Positions 63,120 through 64,000 of a stretch of DNA of 64,000 nucleotides are shown here, piece by piece; the stretch's first letter is position 1, and each line of letters starts with the position of its first letter. A model generated the notes under the pieces. The model was given only the letters and a program-made list of their open reading frames with translations. It was not told the DNA's origin and ran no database searches. Source of the stretch: Nemania diffusa (lineage: Eukaryota; Ascomycota; Sordariomycetes; Xylariales; Xylariaceae); the NCBI GenBank assembly GCA_038501195.1, contig JBBPUQ010000007.1:1341501-1405500 (forward strand). Direction: 5' to 3'. The translations under genes were made by a program, and so were the position numbers.

Positions 63120-64000
63120 TCACAAGTAGAAAAACACTTAATTAATGCGCAAAAGCTAAATTTTAATATAAAAACTTATTTAAATAATATATTAAGCTAA
63201 AAAGTAAATTTAATAAAAAGTTATAAAATAAAATATATAATTTAAATTTATAATTTAAAGTTTTATTAAGTTTTATTTAATTATATAATTTTATAACTTT
63301 TAATATTTAAATTAAAAATTATATTTTTATAATATAATATTAATTAAAACAATATATTAACAAAAAAAAATATAATATTTATATATATAATATATATATA
63401 TATATATATTATAAATAAAATATATTAATTATAATTATTATTAATATTTTTTATTATTTTTAAAATTAAATAATAAAATATAAAGTTTAATATATAAGTT
63501 TTTAATATTAAAGTTATAATTAATAACTTTTAAAATAATAATATTAATATAAATATTAAATTTTTTTTAAAATTTTTAAATAAGCTTTATATATTTTATT
63601 TTAAAAAAAATAAAATTATATTTATTTTTTTATTAAATAATAAAAAAACATATATAATATTTTTTTAAAATATATTATATATTTTTAATAAAATTAAATA
63701 AAATAAAAAATTTATTTTAATAAAAAAATTAATAATTATAATAAATTTAAATTAAAAATATAAAAAAATAATAAAATTTTAATAATTAATAAAAAATAAT
63801 ATATATTATAAAATAAATTATATATAAAAATAAATAATTTAAATAATAAATATTTAATATATATTAATAAATTTAAAGTTATTTAATTATTATATTTATA
63901 AAATAAATTTAAATTATATAATTAAATATAAATTTAATAAAATTTAATTAATTATTTAAAACTTTAAATAATTAAAATATATAAATAATATTATATAATA
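63120..64000. other. second AT-rich block (runs off the window)
   Basis: The same composition as the 40-kb block: hardly any G or C, with survivors mostly in ACTTT and AAAGT contexts. There is no coding frame. The AT rise starts near 62870, is interrupted by the LTR-like repeat, and continues to the window end. Confidence 0.8.

Overview
The window looks like a chromosome segment of a filamentous ascomycete (Pezizomycotina) that carries out repeat-induced point mutation (RIP). The coding genes have short GT-AG introns of about 48-160 nt with CTAAC/CTAAT-like branch points. The protein families (HET, DUF2236/mpaB-type oxygenase, BBE-like FAD oxidase, class I terpene cyclase, fungal kinase-like proteins) are typical of this group. 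Duplicated sequences differ almost only by C-to-T and G-to-A changes. I cannot name the species.

Layout. (1) 1-2382 is gene-free and holds a CCTA microsatellite, a possible LTR relic and a foldback element of about 1 kb (1097-2078) with arms of about 300 bp around a CTGAC-type tandem repeat. (2) 2383-3222 encodes a small fungal kinase-like protein. (3) About 3545-44165 is a 40-kb block with almost no G or C. It reads as a nest of saturated-RIP repeats. I could recognise three decayed copies of a Ty3/gypsy-like reverse transcriptase in one orientation, four other repeat pairs, and a roughly 300-bp direct repeat at both borders of the block. (4) 45025-48714 holds a divergent pair: a DUF2236/mpaB-type oxygenase (minus) and a nine-exon class I terpene synthase (plus) with complete metal-binding motifs. 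(5) 51095-52225 encodes a poly-Gln/coiled-coil protein. (6) 52883-54118 (minus) encodes a conserved fungal protein of unknown function. (7) 54.4-55.3 kb holds small elements, including a TA-flanked MITE nested in an LTR-like repeat. (8) 55584-57810 encodes a secreted BBE-like FAD oxidase in six exons. (9) 57953-59762 (minus) encodes a 562-residue protein kinase. (10) 60897-62456 (minus) is a HET-domain gene broken by one in-frame TGA where a Trp is expected. (11) From about 62870 a second AT-rich block begins, next to a RIP-altered copy of the LTR-like repeat.

How the genes might work together. The terpene synthase and the DUF2236 oxygenase form a plausible minimal terpenoid unit sharing a 935-bp promoter region. 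The FAD oxidase 7 kb away might belong to it, but two unrelated-looking genes lie between. The HET gene and the kinases are the accessory genes usually seen in variable regions. The gene-bearing 18 kb lies between two AT-rich heterochromatin-like blocks, a typical two-compartment layout. I gave exon structures only where the reading phase closes exactly. These are inferences from the sequence and are not supported by transcripts.
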